Shown here: positions 55,149 to 64,000 of the stretch, one piece after another
Layout: each line of letters begins with the position of its first letter
How positions within the stretch are numbered: the first letter of the stretch is position 1
Assembly: GCA_019054805.1 (NCBI GenBank)
Contig: JAHQIY010000018.1
Span: 1,240,001 to 1,304,000, forward strand
DNA: 64,000 bases
Reading direction: 5' to 3'
Origin: Brachionus manjavacas
Taxonomy: Eukaryota > Rotifera > Eurotatoria > Ploima > Brachionidae
Program-made: the position numbers and the translations under genes
The notes under the pieces: model-generated
Seen by the model: only the letters and a program-made list of their open reading frames with translations
What the model was told of the DNA's origin: nothing
Database searches by the model: none

Positions 55149-55203
55149 TTGTGTGTTAGTGTCATGCAAGCAGAGGATCGAAGGGTTAAAAAACGCTGAG
55201 GGG
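55149..55203 (+). repeat. Decayed SINE head (tRNA-like part)
   Basis: GTCATGCAAGCAGAGGATCG matches the intact SINE at about 4886-4905 exactly. The following B box is mutated (GGGTTAAAAAACGC against GGGTTCGAAACCCGC), and the body is absent. Confidence 0.65.
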
Positions 55204-55243
55204 GCAAAATATGAAGAAGAGAGAAAAAAATGATCTAAACTGA

Positions 55244-55320
55244 TGAGCTAATAGCTATTATCATTTAATATCAGATAATATAAGATGAACTGATGTGACA
55301 AGTTAATTTCTGGCACTGTA
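55244..55320. mobile_element. Right-end fragment of the 3968-4201 MITE family
   Basis: The end GATGTGACAAGTTAATTTCT, GGCACTG, TA parallels the right terminus of the MITE at 3968-4201. Upstream is a degenerate GATATTA/AGATAATAT interior. The left end is not seen. Confidence 0.55.
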
Positions 55321-56262
55321 ATAATTTAAACTATTAACTATGAATAAGAATGTGATTCTGCTATAAGTTGCTTAGTTTTTCCCAAAATTATCCCCAATCC
55401 TTATTTATTATTGATTAAATTTTAAAAATTGAATTATTTTTTTTTTTAAATATAATATTTTTTATTTCTCTGAAAATTGAAAAAAAAAATTGATGTGACC
55501 GAAAATAGGTTCACTTGGACCAGTTGAATGATCGTTTGTCAAATTTTGACTGACCACGTGAATTTTTGGCTTGTTAGTTGGCCGCGCGTACAGTTCCAAC
55601 AACACTAGATTTAAAGCTGAATAATTTTGTCTAATTAAACAAAAAAGGCTCTAAAGTATTTTTTTTAATTAGGTAGAAGTAAGATTTAGATTAAATGCAT
55701 TAAAATATAACAATTGTTTGTTGTCGATGAATAAAATACAACAAAATAAAGCATTTTAAATTTTGTTTTTTCCATCATTTTTAAATTAAATTCAGTTTTC
55801 TTAATAATAATCACTAGATATCAAATTTAAGTAGACACAAAAATCAAATTCTTAATATTAAAACTTCTCACTTATTTGTTCAAGATTTGAAAATTAAATT
55901 GAATTAAATTGTTTTAACTTTTTCCTCACAAGGTATCTATTTATCTTTATTTTGATTATTTTATTAAATTAATTTTTGAAATTATCAAATAGAAAAAAGA
56001 TATTTTATAAATAAACTTTAAATCTTTTTTCTAACAGTCTTTTTGTTTTAGGTTTCAAACACATTCAAACATTTTTAGCAGTTAGTGTTTTTTTATTATT
56101 AAATTCAAAAAGAAAATCAAACAGAAAAACGATATATTATTTGAATAATTAAATTTAAAACTCTTGATCGATTTTTAATTCAAGATTCTTGAATTTAAGA
56201 TCAATTTGGTTCAATATAAAGCAATTCAAATTTTTAAATTCATAAAACCATCAAAAAATAAA

Positions 56263-56946
56263 ATGTTCAAAAAAATTTTGATACTTTTTGCTCTCTTTTC
56301 AGTTTTCAAATGTAAATCAATTGAAAAAAGACAATTTTGCAACGATTTCGCTCCAGTAAGCGGAGACTGCTCGAAATATTTTAGATGTTCAAATGGAAAT
56401 TCATTTATTGAGCAATGTCCAGCAGGAACACTTTTTGATCCTAATCTTAAAGTTTGCAATTGGGCTGCTCAAGTTACTAACTGCAATTCAAATGTTTCTC
56501 CAGCCAATTTGGCATATGGAAGTTCATGCAATCCTAATAATGATTACACTCAAGTTCCAAATGATTGCTCACGATACTTTAGATGTGTAAATGGTATCTA
56601 TCAGGTGCAACAGTGTCCATCAGGAACATTATTTGATACAAACTTACGACAATGTGTCTGGGCCGAAACAGTAACAACATGTTTTAATCCTCAAAATGCC
56701 TATTATAGCACCAATGCATATCAAACTTACAATAATGGCCAGCCTTTATATAATCCAGGATATAACACTGGACAATCGTGTACCCAATATCAAGATTACA
56801 AGCAAGTTCCAAATGATTGTTCAAAATATTATAGATGTGTTAATGGAGTTTTTGTGATTGAAGCTTGTTCAAATGGATTGTGGTTTGATGCAAATTTGAA
56901 GGTCTGTAATTGGCCAAATCAAGTTCGAACATGCAATCAATTTTAA
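56263..56946 (+). CDS. Secreted protein with three chitin-binding (CBM14/peritrophin-A) domains
   Basis: A 227 aa single-exon protein. I take the ATG at 56263 because it begins a good signal peptide (MFKKILILFALFSVFKCKS); an in-frame upstream ATG at 56206 would put 19 polar residues in front. Three six-cysteine CBM14 domains follow: Cys 26-74, 89-140 and 173-224, each with the pattern C-x9to12-C-x5-C-x9-C-x12-C-x8-C and a conserved DCS-x-Y-[FY]-RC core. A Tyr/Asn-rich spacer separates domains 2 and 3. Such proteins bind chitin in cuticle, jaws, gut lining or eggshell. No enzyme domain is present. Confidence 0.93.
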   Translation: MFKKILILFALFSVFKCKSIEKRQFCNDFAPVSGDCSKYFRCSNGNSFIEQCPAGTLFDPNLKVCNWAAQVTNCNSNVSPANLAYGSSCNPNNDYTQVPNDCSRYFRCVNGIYQVQQCPSGTLFDTNLRQCVWAETVTTCFNPQNAYYSTNAYQTYNNGQPLYNPGYNTGQSCTQYQDYKQVPNDCSKYYRCVNGVFVIEACSNGLWFDANLKVCNWPNQVRTCNQF

Positions 56947-57167
56947 AACTTTGAATGATTTAAATAATAAATTTTATTCATTAAAAAGGTCTTTAGCGTA
57001 TATATTATTTTTATATTAATTAGAATCAAGACAGATTGATGCTCTTATTTAATTAGCTGCTTCATCAATTTAGATTTAATGATTATTTATTTCATTAGAA
57101 ATTTAAAAAATATTTAAACTATTCTTAGAGTATTATTGAATATAACCCGACCCGTCTAACATCTTAA

Positions 57168-57373
57168 ATGGGCTACGCCGCATCATCGGCTCAGTGCCGA
57201 TTTTGGCTGATCTACTCTCTAAACGCCCTGTCTCTCTACAACTACAGAACCTATTTGCACTCGTACATATTCGCGTGGCCACACAAACTCGACTTGATTT
57301 ACTCGCCTATCAAATTAGTCATGTCTTCCTCGTCCATGTCCAACTCCAAAACCAACACTCAATCCATCAGTCA
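57168..57373 (+). other. Possible exon, unassigned
   Basis: A GC-richer 206-bp stretch with an open frame (MGYAASSAQCRFWLIYSLNA start, Ser/Asn-rich end) and a strong donor (CA|GTAAGTAAG) at 57374. No partner exon in a compatible phase gives a sensible continuation: the nearest acceptor (57634) leads to an early stop and overlaps the antisense exon of the gene at 57691-58207. It may be a real but unidentified gene or a captured fragment. Confidence 0.35.
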
Positions 57374-57690
57374 GTAAGTAAGATTATTTTTTTTTAAATA
57401 AAGTCTATTAATCTAACTAAAATTAAGTTTTAAAAGGCTTTGATTAAAAAAACTCCTTTTCCCATTTTTCAGACAAAAATTTGAATTTTGATTTTGTTTT
57501 TTATCCCTATTTTATTTTTTAATTTAAAAAAAAATTTGAAATTTTCTAAGTTTTTATTTAAATTAATTTAGTAAAATAGTAGTTATTTTAAAGTAGTTTT
57601 TTTTTTAAAATATCAATTATTTAATTTTTTCAGGCACGCTTTCTTGTGACTTTCAAAATTCGGCCGGTTTAAATCCTTTGCTGACCATTG

Positions 57691-58207
57691 TCATTGACAA
57701 TACTCACAAGTCTTCTTTGGGCTTTCTTTCTGTAATTGTGTAACTGCTGTTGCTGTTTCTTTCTAAAATTTAAATTTTTTTTTAAAGTTTTTTTATTTTT
57801 AAATTCTTAACTTACAGGTTTCAGAATTATTTTCTTTAGCTCTTTAATTTGCTTCACTAATTCTTTGTTACACTCGGCTAACTCCTCAATAAAGCGGAAT
57901 TCATTCTGTCTCTTTCTTTTAAGACAGAAACATTATTTTTTTTAAACTGTTTTATTTCTTTTTTCTTTGAGAAAATATAAAAGTTAAAATTTAATTAAAA
58001 ATATAAATTACTTACTTGAGCTTCAAATATTTTTTGAGAATTGAGTTTTTGAATTGGTGACAATGACCGAGAAACTTGTCTTCGTGGCGAACTACTGTCG
58101 GGCGAGTTGTTATTGCGCAACATTTTGATTGATTGCCGGCTTCTTTGTTTATTAAATTTGATGTGGTAATTGCACCAGTCAACCGAAAGATGATTTGACA
58201 TTTTCAT
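57691..58207 (-). CDS. Small uncharacterised coiled-coil protein
   Basis: Three exons fit together: 58207..58016 (64 codons), 57911..57816 (32 codons) and 57762..57691, all phase 0, total 119 aa. Two donors are consensus GTAAGT; the second acceptor is less certain. The N-terminal exon is basic and Ser-rich (NNNSPDSSSPRRQVSRSLSP). The second exon is a strong amphipathic helix (RQNEFRFIEELAECNKELVK, QIKELKK). The end has a CEYC pair. I do not recognise the family. Confidence 0.5.
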
Positions 58208-58423
58208 TTTTTTTTAATTTTATTTAGAAAAATTTAAAAAAATTTCTCTTTTTTATTAAATATAAAATGTCTTAAATTTATTTTTAAAATAAAAAAATTT
58301 CCCGAACAAAAAATTTATCTTTATTTAATAAAAGTGTGAAGCTAATATAAAAAATGTTTTGTTTTGTTTTTAGCTTTATTTGTTTTTAATTATTTTTTAA
58401 TTTGTTGGTTTTTTTACAAAAAT

Positions 58424-58576
58424 ATGTTCAAAAATGTTAAAAATGATAACGTCAATCAGCCACCGTACAAAGTTTTCTGTGATGTCTTAGAAAGAGAGGA
58501 GAATGAGCCTGAAGAAAGATATTTTCAAAATTATTCTTGTCTGAATTCTATATTGATAGATACCAATGAAAGATAA
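58424..58576 (+). CDS. Small open frame, weak
   Basis: A 50-codon frame (MFKNVKNDNVNQPPYKVFCD ... SILIDTNER) with more complex composition than the surroundings. It could be extended upstream from a possible splice acceptor at about 58370 (TTTTTAG). It is divergently placed from the coiled-coil gene at 57691-58207. It could equally be chance. Confidence 0.25.
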   Translation: MFKNVKNDNVNQPPYKVFCDVLEREENEPEERYFQNYSCLNSILIDTNER

Positions 58577-58645
58577 ATAAAAAAACCTAAACTAATTCAA
58601 GAAAAACCTCACACTGATGGTTTTTTTGCAATTTTAATGCCAAAA

Positions 58646-60225
58646 TTAGACGGTATTGTCATTCGATGCAGAATGTTTATCATTTCCATATTCAAGCGTT
58701 ATTAATGAGATAGTGAAATTTTGGTAATTGACTGAATATTCAAACAATGTGGATGCATTATGTGCAACTAATTCAAAGCTGTCAACCAGTGATATATCCT
58801 TGCGTATTAAACATATCTGTCCATTTGAACAATTTAAATTGGTTCCACTTGAAAAATAAACAAGGTGATTATTGTCAAACAATGATGTTGCCACATTTAA
58901 ATTTAAATTTTTCCTATTGTGACATTCACTTAGATAAAAAACATCAGCTTGTTTGTATCCAAAATAAAATTTGACATTTTCTTTTTTTGAATTAAACGAT
59001 TGGATATTTTGAAACATTATTGTCAAATCACTTGTTCTCTTTACCTCAAAACCAAAATCCAAAAAAGAGTAATTAATTTTCATGAAAGCATCCAATCTAA
59101 ATCTTTTAATTCCAATGCGAACAGGATCATATTGTTCAAACAATCGCAATTCTTTGTCACGTTGTTCTTTGGACAATCGTTGAACGCTTGCACTCTCAAT
59201 CGAAAGGCTGCCATACAAATGCAAACCAGTCAGCTTTGTTGCTCTACTCAAACTGTCACCAATTAACACAGCAACACATGTATACGATTGGCCTTGTGAA
59301 TGGTCATTGATTCACATTAAATCAAGGTAAATTGTCTAGGTTTCACGTTTACCTAGATTTATTTACAGGGTTCCGGTTAGGGAATTATTCTATGATTATA
59401 TTTAAATCGAAAGTAATTGATGAAAAGCCAAAAATAAACCTCCAAAGCTAGAGAACCATTATTAAAAATGACTATTATTTTTAATTGTTAAATAAGTTAA
59501 ATAAGCATTAGTAATTATTTTAACATAAATGTTCCCTAAACTGCGCAAACGACTCATTTCAATGCGAACTGGATCGTTTTGTTCAATGTATTCAAATTCA
59601 ATCTCAATTGACAAACTGCCGTACAAGTACAAACCATTTAATTTTGTTGCACGACTCAATGCCACATATAACAATGATCGTTTCAACGAATCGCCAATAC
59701 AAACGGCAACACACTCGTAAGATTGTCATTGTGATTTGTGTATTGTCATTGATTCACATTCAACAAGTGAAAATTGTTTTCGTTCAACGTGATAATTGCC
59801 GCCTGATTTTGGTCTTTTTATAGTTTGTTGCTCACAGACAAGAGCAGTCAATTGTGGACTTATTGATTGCTTTAATATTAGCGAATCGTCTCTTATCCAT
59901 TTTTGTTTTTCATTTTCATTACGTGACAAATGACCAACATCTTTATCAGCAAATTCCAAATACAAACGTTTTACCAATGGTTTTTCGTCAGTTTTTTCTT
60001 TGTAAATATCACATGTTTCAAACAACCAACTGCACCGTTGAACAAACCATCTTCCGTACGCAAATTTGTCGTAATCATATACTTACAATTTTGTTTTAAT
60101 CGAAGCAAAGTCGGCATGCCACACGTTTTGTTCAAATCAATTTCATTGCGTGCACTTGCAACAAGATTTTGGCCCCATTTGATTGTTCGTTTTTGCCACG
60201 CCCAAACCAATAGCTCTATTTTCAA
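58646..60225 (-). pseudogene. Helentron-type PIF1 helicase / endonuclease remnants
   Basis: Decayed frames read 5' to 3' on the minus strand. They show a PIF1-family C-terminal half: YMITTNLRTEDGLFNGAVGC (60225..59971), then FSLVECESMTIHKSQ (about 59770-59726), then LLYVALSRATKLNGLYLYGS (59686). A second, separately truncated copy of the last motif (LSRATKLTGLHLYGSLSIES) begins at 59269. It continues in one frame into an apurinic-type endonuclease domain (LTIMFQNIQSFNSKKENVK, ADVFYLSECHNRK, down to 58646). A helicase joined directly to an endonuclease is characteristic of Helentron/Helitron2 rolling-circle transposons. Stops and the internal repeat show that at least two copies are broken here. 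Confidence 0.75.
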
Positions 60226-60626
60226 TCAAATTGCCTGGCATCAATATCAATTTTTTTTTTTTTTTTTTCAATCTGTTCAGAGCAGACATTAGTCTTACAT
60301 GCGAACATGGTGAACACACTCATTTATTAAAAATAAAAAAATTAAAATTAAATAGATTTTTTATATAAATCAAACTGTTTTAATATAAATTTAAATATAA
60401 ATAAATAGTACAAAATAGAATAAGAAAGAAGAAAGGAGAGAGAAAGGTGATTTGACATTAATTTAGTTTTTTTTTTTTTTTTTTTTTTTGTATTTTACAT
60501 AATTAAGAAAATTATAGATGTAATCTATGTCAAATTTGGGAAACATTTGAATAAACTCAATAAAGTGTAGATTTACATTATTAATTTTTCTTTGTCTAAA
60601 AAGCGATAAATTTAAATCTAGATCTT

Positions 60627-62165
60627 TCAGTGTAAAAGTGTTGATAAATTTAGAAAAAAAAAGGAAAATGTTAATTCACCAAAAGAGTTGAACCCTAGAC
60701 TTCCTGGAGTAAAAAATTTATTACTGTTTCTTAAATTATATGGTTTGTTAAGTGAATCGTTCACAATAAGTTGAGTTTTAAGTGGAAGAGGTGATTCTGG
60801 GTTCTTTAGAATCTTATAAGAAAAACAGCAAAGCTTAATGATCAGCCTATGTTGAAATCCGTAAAGACCTAGAATTTCAAGATTATTATTTATTGTATTG
60901 AAATCATTAGGATAATTAACTTGGGCTTTGAAGTGAATCAATTTGAAAAGCGAAATATAATATGAATTTGATAGAGATTGAATAGCAGGCTTGGAGAAAT
61001 AGATGGTTAGTGATAAACAATAATCAAAGTGTGGCAAGATGAACGTTTTAAAGAATTGTATTTTTACTGGTTTTGAAAGAAAGAATAATTGCTTAATTGA
61101 GTTTAGCTTTTTATTAATAGTAGCTTTTAGATTGTTAACGTGACTAGTAAAGTTTAATTTATTATCTATTATAACACCTAAAAGCTTGAATTCAGGTACA
61201 ACCTCGATTTCGAATGATTTAAAAGAAAATGATGCTGGCATTACTATGTTTTTTTTGTTATGGATAATCATTATTTTAGTTTTATCCCAGTTGATATCGA
61301 GACGATTAAACGAGCACCATTTGTATACTAGTTCTAAGCAATTTCTGAAGTTGTCTATTAAATCCTTTAAATTTGAACTACAGAAATTGATTGTGGTATC
61401 ATCAGCAAAAATTTTACAGTTTATGTCATGATTTTTAAGAAAAAAAGCTAGGTCATTTATGAAAATTAGAAAGAAAAGAGGACCTAACACACTGCCCTGT
61501 GGAACTCCAAGGTCTATTTTTGAGAATTCAGAAAGAGTGCCACCGAAGGAAACCGCTTGTTTTCTTCCAGAGAAATAATTTTTGATAAGTTCAAGAGCGT
61601 TTTCGCTAAGCCCTATTCTCTTTAATTTGCTAAGTAAGAGATTTGGGTCTACCAAGTCGAAAGCCTTGCGAAAGTCAATAAACAAGAAAAGAATATATCT
61701 TTTGTTACGTGATGCGTTAATTTCTGAAATAAGTTCATGCAAGGCCGTTTCACAGGAGTGATCTTCGCGGAATCCATACTGGCATGGAAATAGAATTTTA
61801 TTGGTGGTCAAGTATAGAGAAAATTGTGATGCTATAATCTTTTCAAAAATTTTTGATATTACAGGTAGTATGGAAATTCCTCTGTAGTTGTTGATGATTT
61901 CGATTGGACCTTTATTTTTGTATATAGCTGTTACTATTGCGCATTTCCATTCATCAGGCACTCTGCAATAATTAATACAATCATTGATAAGTTCAGTTAC
62001 CACTGGACCAAGAATTGCTGCTGAATCCTTAAAGATTTTGACTGAAATATCTGAGATTCCAGGACCATTGTTGGGGTTCAAATTACTAATCAATTTAACA
62101 ACAGAATCGACCGATATTAAATGAAAATCAAAAGTTTTTTCTTTTAAATTACTAAAGGGACACAT
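60627..62165 (-). CDS. LINE reverse transcriptase region
   Basis: A 512-codon open stretch with complete reverse transcriptase motifs: NNGPGISDISVKIFKD, WKCAIVTAIYKNKG, YRGISILPVISKIFEKII, CQYGFREDHSCETALHELIS, LFIDFRKAFDLVDP, DLGVPQGSVLGPLFFLIFI, then the catalytic FADDT and INWDKTKIM. The C-terminal part (FILPHFDYC) is the usual LINE thumb region. The frame extends upstream of the Met to about 62262, where it meets the preceding linker in another frame. It would copy the element RNA by target-primed reverse transcription in the nucleus. Confidence 0.9.
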   Translation of the reverse strand: MCPFSNLKEKTFDFHLISVDSVVKLISNLNPNNGPGISDISVKIFKDSAAILGPVVTELINDCINYCRVPDEWKCAIVTAIYKNKGPIEIINNYRGISILPVISKIFEKIIASQFSLYLTTNKILFPCQYGFREDHSCETALHELISEINASRNKRYILFLFIDFRKAFDLVDPNLLLSKLKRIGLSENALELIKNYFSGRKQAVSFGGTLSEFSKIDLGVPQGSVLGPLFFLIFINDLAFFLKNHDINCKIFADDTTINFCSSNLKDLIDNFRNCLELVYKWCSFNRLDINWDKTKIMIIHNKKNIVMPASFSFKSFEIEVVPEFKLLGVIIDNKLNFTSHVNNLKATINKKLNSIKQLFFLSKPVKIQFFKTFILPHFDYCLSLTIYFSKPAIQSLSNSYYISLFKLIHFKAQVNYPNDFNTINNNLEILGLYGFQHRLIIKLCCFSYKILKNPESPLPLKTQLIVNDSLNKPYNLRNSNKFFTPGSLGFNSFGELTFSFFFLNLSTLLH

Positions 62166-62236
62166 GTTAGAGAGTTCATTAAATGTTTCATTTATGAAAG
62201 TAATACAGGTCCTTAAATCAGATAATGAATCTGATT

Positions 62237-63567
62237 TTATATCAGTGAAAAATGATTCATTAGCTTGCTAATTTCTGAGGCCTCAGATGCGGAGTTATTA
62301 CCTTTGATAATGAAGTTCGGAATGATACTATTTTGCTTGTCAGACTTTAATTTTATTGTTGATCTATAGAATTCATAAAATTTTTTGGAATTTTGAAAAT
62401 CATTTAATTTTTTATCTTTGAAATAAAGGACTAATTTTTGTTCGGTCAAAGTTTTTATTCGCTTTTTTTCTTCTACATACGATAAATAAAAAGAGCGATC
62501 ATGTGTGTTTTTCCAAGACTTATAAAAACCATCCCGTGATTTAGAAAGAGAATTAATTTCATTATCTGACCATGGGCTAATAGAATTTCTTTTATCAATT
62601 TTAACATTTTTTGTTGGTGCAATGGAATCTACTATACTTAAAATTGAGTTCTTAAGGGAGTTCCATTTATCATTAGGTAGATCAAATGAAGATAAAGTTA
62701 AATAAAAAGATTGAGATTTGAAGTCATGGTGAGAGATTTTCTCTGAGATTTTATAAAGATTTTTCTCAGAAAGATTTCTCACAGATCTGAACACGGAGGT
62801 GCTTTTTATTGAGGAAATGTCTAGCGTGATAACCAACATTCTATGATCACTTATAGAAGTATCAATGGATGAAGTCGATTTTATTAGATTTTGGTTATGC
62901 AGTACGAGATCTATTTGAGAAACACTTGTTATTAATTTTTTTTCCTTCTGAAAAAATTTGGTTGTGACTCTAGTTGGACCTAAAACGAAGTTTTTTAATG
63001 CGTAACTTGAAAGAAAACATTTTAAGATTTCATTTTTTTTTAAAGAATCTATATTAAAATCACCAATAAGAAAAAGGGGATCTTCGATGTTTATGGTTAA
63101 GAGGAAATTTCCAATTTTATCAAGGTAATCACTATCATTAATATATCTGTTTGGGGCTTTATAGCATGAGAGAAAATTAAAGCATATTTTTTTAAGTAAA
63201 TTTGAAGATAAATACTTTCGATTGATGGTAAAATTTTTGTTTTCCTTATAGTGTATTCGTATCGAACATAGACGAGAACACCTCCGCCTTCTTCATTTTC
63301 TCTATCGAGACGTATGATATTGTAGAAAGAATGTTTAAGAGAGGATAAAGGGTGGATAAAATCATTTAGAAATGTTTCATTGAGCATCACTATATCAAAT
63401 ATTCTTAAGTTTAGGACTGAGAATATTTGGTCTTTTTTATTAAAAAATCTGTTAACATTGAAATGGAGAATAGAAAAATTGCCTGTCGCTTTAGTTACTT
63501 CTATAAGATCGTTAACAAAGTCGGAACTAATTAATCTTGATGATGGGTTTAATTTTTCTGTATTTAG
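62237..63567 (-). pseudogene. LINE endonuclease and linker, broken by frameshifts
   Basis: The apurinic-type endonuclease starts right after the UGA at 63568 (ILHFNVNRFFNKKDQ, FDIVMLNETFLNDF, GGGVLVYVRYEY). At an A7 run (63187-63193) the frame must move by -1 to continue with SCYKAPNRYINDSDYL, FLIGDFNID, DLVLHNQ and SDHRMLVITLD. From there the linker stays open to 62237. Near 62262 a second shift joins the RT frame (NESFFTDIKSDSLSD). Without the first shift the frame ends at 63097. The residues expected of an active endonuclease core (N, E, D/N, SDH) are all present. Confidence 0.8.
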
Positions 63568-63999
63568 TCAAGAACATGAGGTAGTAAATGAATTATCGAT
63601 TCCTTTAATAGAGAGAAGACCTTTAGAGATAATTTCATGAAAAATTAACTTACGAAAGGCATCTATTTGATCCTGTTTAAAGGTTAATTGGGCGCTATGG
63701 ATAAAATATCGAAAAAAAAGACAAATGAAAATACCACAGTCATACAGGTTTGTCTGAATTGGAAAAGAAACATTAGAGTAACACCAGTTATCTATAATCA
63801 GGTTAAGATCCTTTAGTATTAATGTTAAAAATTTGTTTACCTCCTGATAATAAGTGTTGCTGTTTATTCCTAGAGAGTCATATAAGATTATTGTTGATTT
63901 TGAGAAATCAAGAATTATTAGCCGCCAGTGATTCATAAAGCAAGTTGGAATAATTATAAAATTGTATTTACTTACTTTATTGAGTTTTAGTCTGTACTT
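63568..63999 (-). CDS. Ulp1-type (C48) cysteine protease domain, partial, N-terminal to the LINE endonuclease
   Basis: Open from the window edge for 143 codons, then UGA at 63570..63568. It carries the SUMO/ubiquitin-like protease signature: MNHWRLIILD (catalytic His in HW), ILYDSLG (Asp), and FPIQTNLYDCGIFICLFF (oxyanion Gln and catalytic Cys in Q-x5-DCG). The domain's N-terminal part is beyond the edge. The frame is the same as that of the endonuclease, and the stop is UGA followed by CUA, a context known to favour readthrough. Ulp1-like proteases are well known in DNA transposons; I am not sure how often they occur in LINEs. Host-gene origin with LINE insertion is less likely given the frame continuity. 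Confidence 0.8.
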   Translation of the reverse strand, partial: KYRLKLNKVSKYNFIIIPTCFMNHWRLIILDFSKSTIILYDSLGINSNTYYQEVNKFLTLILKDLNLIIDNWCYSNVSFPIQTNLYDCGIFICLFFRYFIHSAQLTFKQDQIDAFRKLIFHEIISKGLLSIKGIDNSFTTSCS

Positions 64000-64000
64000 G

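Larger units (their letters stand above)
53219..56262. other. Intergenic, transposon debris
   Basis: No intact gene. Contents are a LINE-like 3' end (53590-53685), a decayed coding-like stretch (54120-54540), a fragment of the SINE head (55149-55203) and the right end of a MITE (55244-55320). The region 55500-55620 has locally higher GC but no open frame. Confidence 0.5.
60468..64000 (-). mobile_element. LINE (CR1/L2/jockey-like group) with an upstream Ulp1 protease domain
   Basis: The element runs from beyond the right edge to an oligo(A) tail (T run 60468-60490 on the plus strand). It encodes, in order, a Ulp1-like protease, an endonuclease, a linker and a reverse transcriptase, with a 3' UTR of about 136 bp. 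The 5' end is outside the window, so the target-site duplication cannot be examined. Damage is light: one in-frame UGA, one frameshift in the endonuclease and one in the linker. The insertion is therefore young or the breaks are partly programmed. Confidence 0.85.

Overview
The window is nuclear DNA of a small, very AT-rich invertebrate animal. Coding exons have bilaterian-type domain sets (RBPJ, PSMD2, EAF, VPS28, EIPR1, PLAA, RUNDC1, calpains, a chitin-binding secreted protein). Most introns are 32 to about 120 bp, a few reach 0.8 to 3.9 kb, and the spacers are full of decayed transposons. Composition, short introns, chitin-binding protein and expanded tyrosylprotein-sulfotransferase-like genes would suit a monogonont rotifer (Brachionus type), but this is inference and other small protostomes are possible.

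Layout. 1-6.6 kb: RBPJ/CSL on the minus strand, with a 3.9 kb intron holding two MITEs and an intact tRNA-derived SINE. 6.6-12.4 kb: LINE/SINE debris without a convincing host gene. 12.4-15.5 kb: proteasome subunit PSMD2. 16.7-28.3 kb: a sulfotransferase gene and a large inverted duplication (arms about 3.98 and 3.76 kb, spacer about 3.07 kb). Each arm carries a VWA-domain gene; the single-copy spacer holds EAF and a dead LINE. 28.6-31.1 kb: VPS28, a relic of EIPR1 and a coiled-coil gene. 32.6-34.6 kb: a head-to-head pair of sulfotransferase-like genes. 34.8-42.0 kb: two tandem calpains, one intact and one that has lost its catalytic Cys and His. 44.5-48.8 kb: EIPR1 and PLAA, 131 bp apart on the same strand. 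50.2-53.2 kb: RUNDC1. 56.3-58.2 kb: a three-domain chitin-binding protein and a small coiled-coil gene. 58.6-64.0 kb: Helentron-type helicase/endonuclease remnants, then a LINE running off the right edge.

The host genes are unrelated housekeeping functions: Notch transcription, proteasome, transcription elongation, ESCRT-I, endosomal recycling and ubiquitin handling. The window's interest is in duplication and decay. The best candidate for something new is the terminal LINE: a Ulp1-type cysteine protease domain lies in the same reading frame as the LINE endonuclease, separated only by a UGA in the context UGA CUA. Next are the inverted duplication, whose two VWA copies each carry a different one-base homopolymer frameshift, and the pseudo-calpain, whose catalytic codon is split by a conserved intron and now reads Thr.
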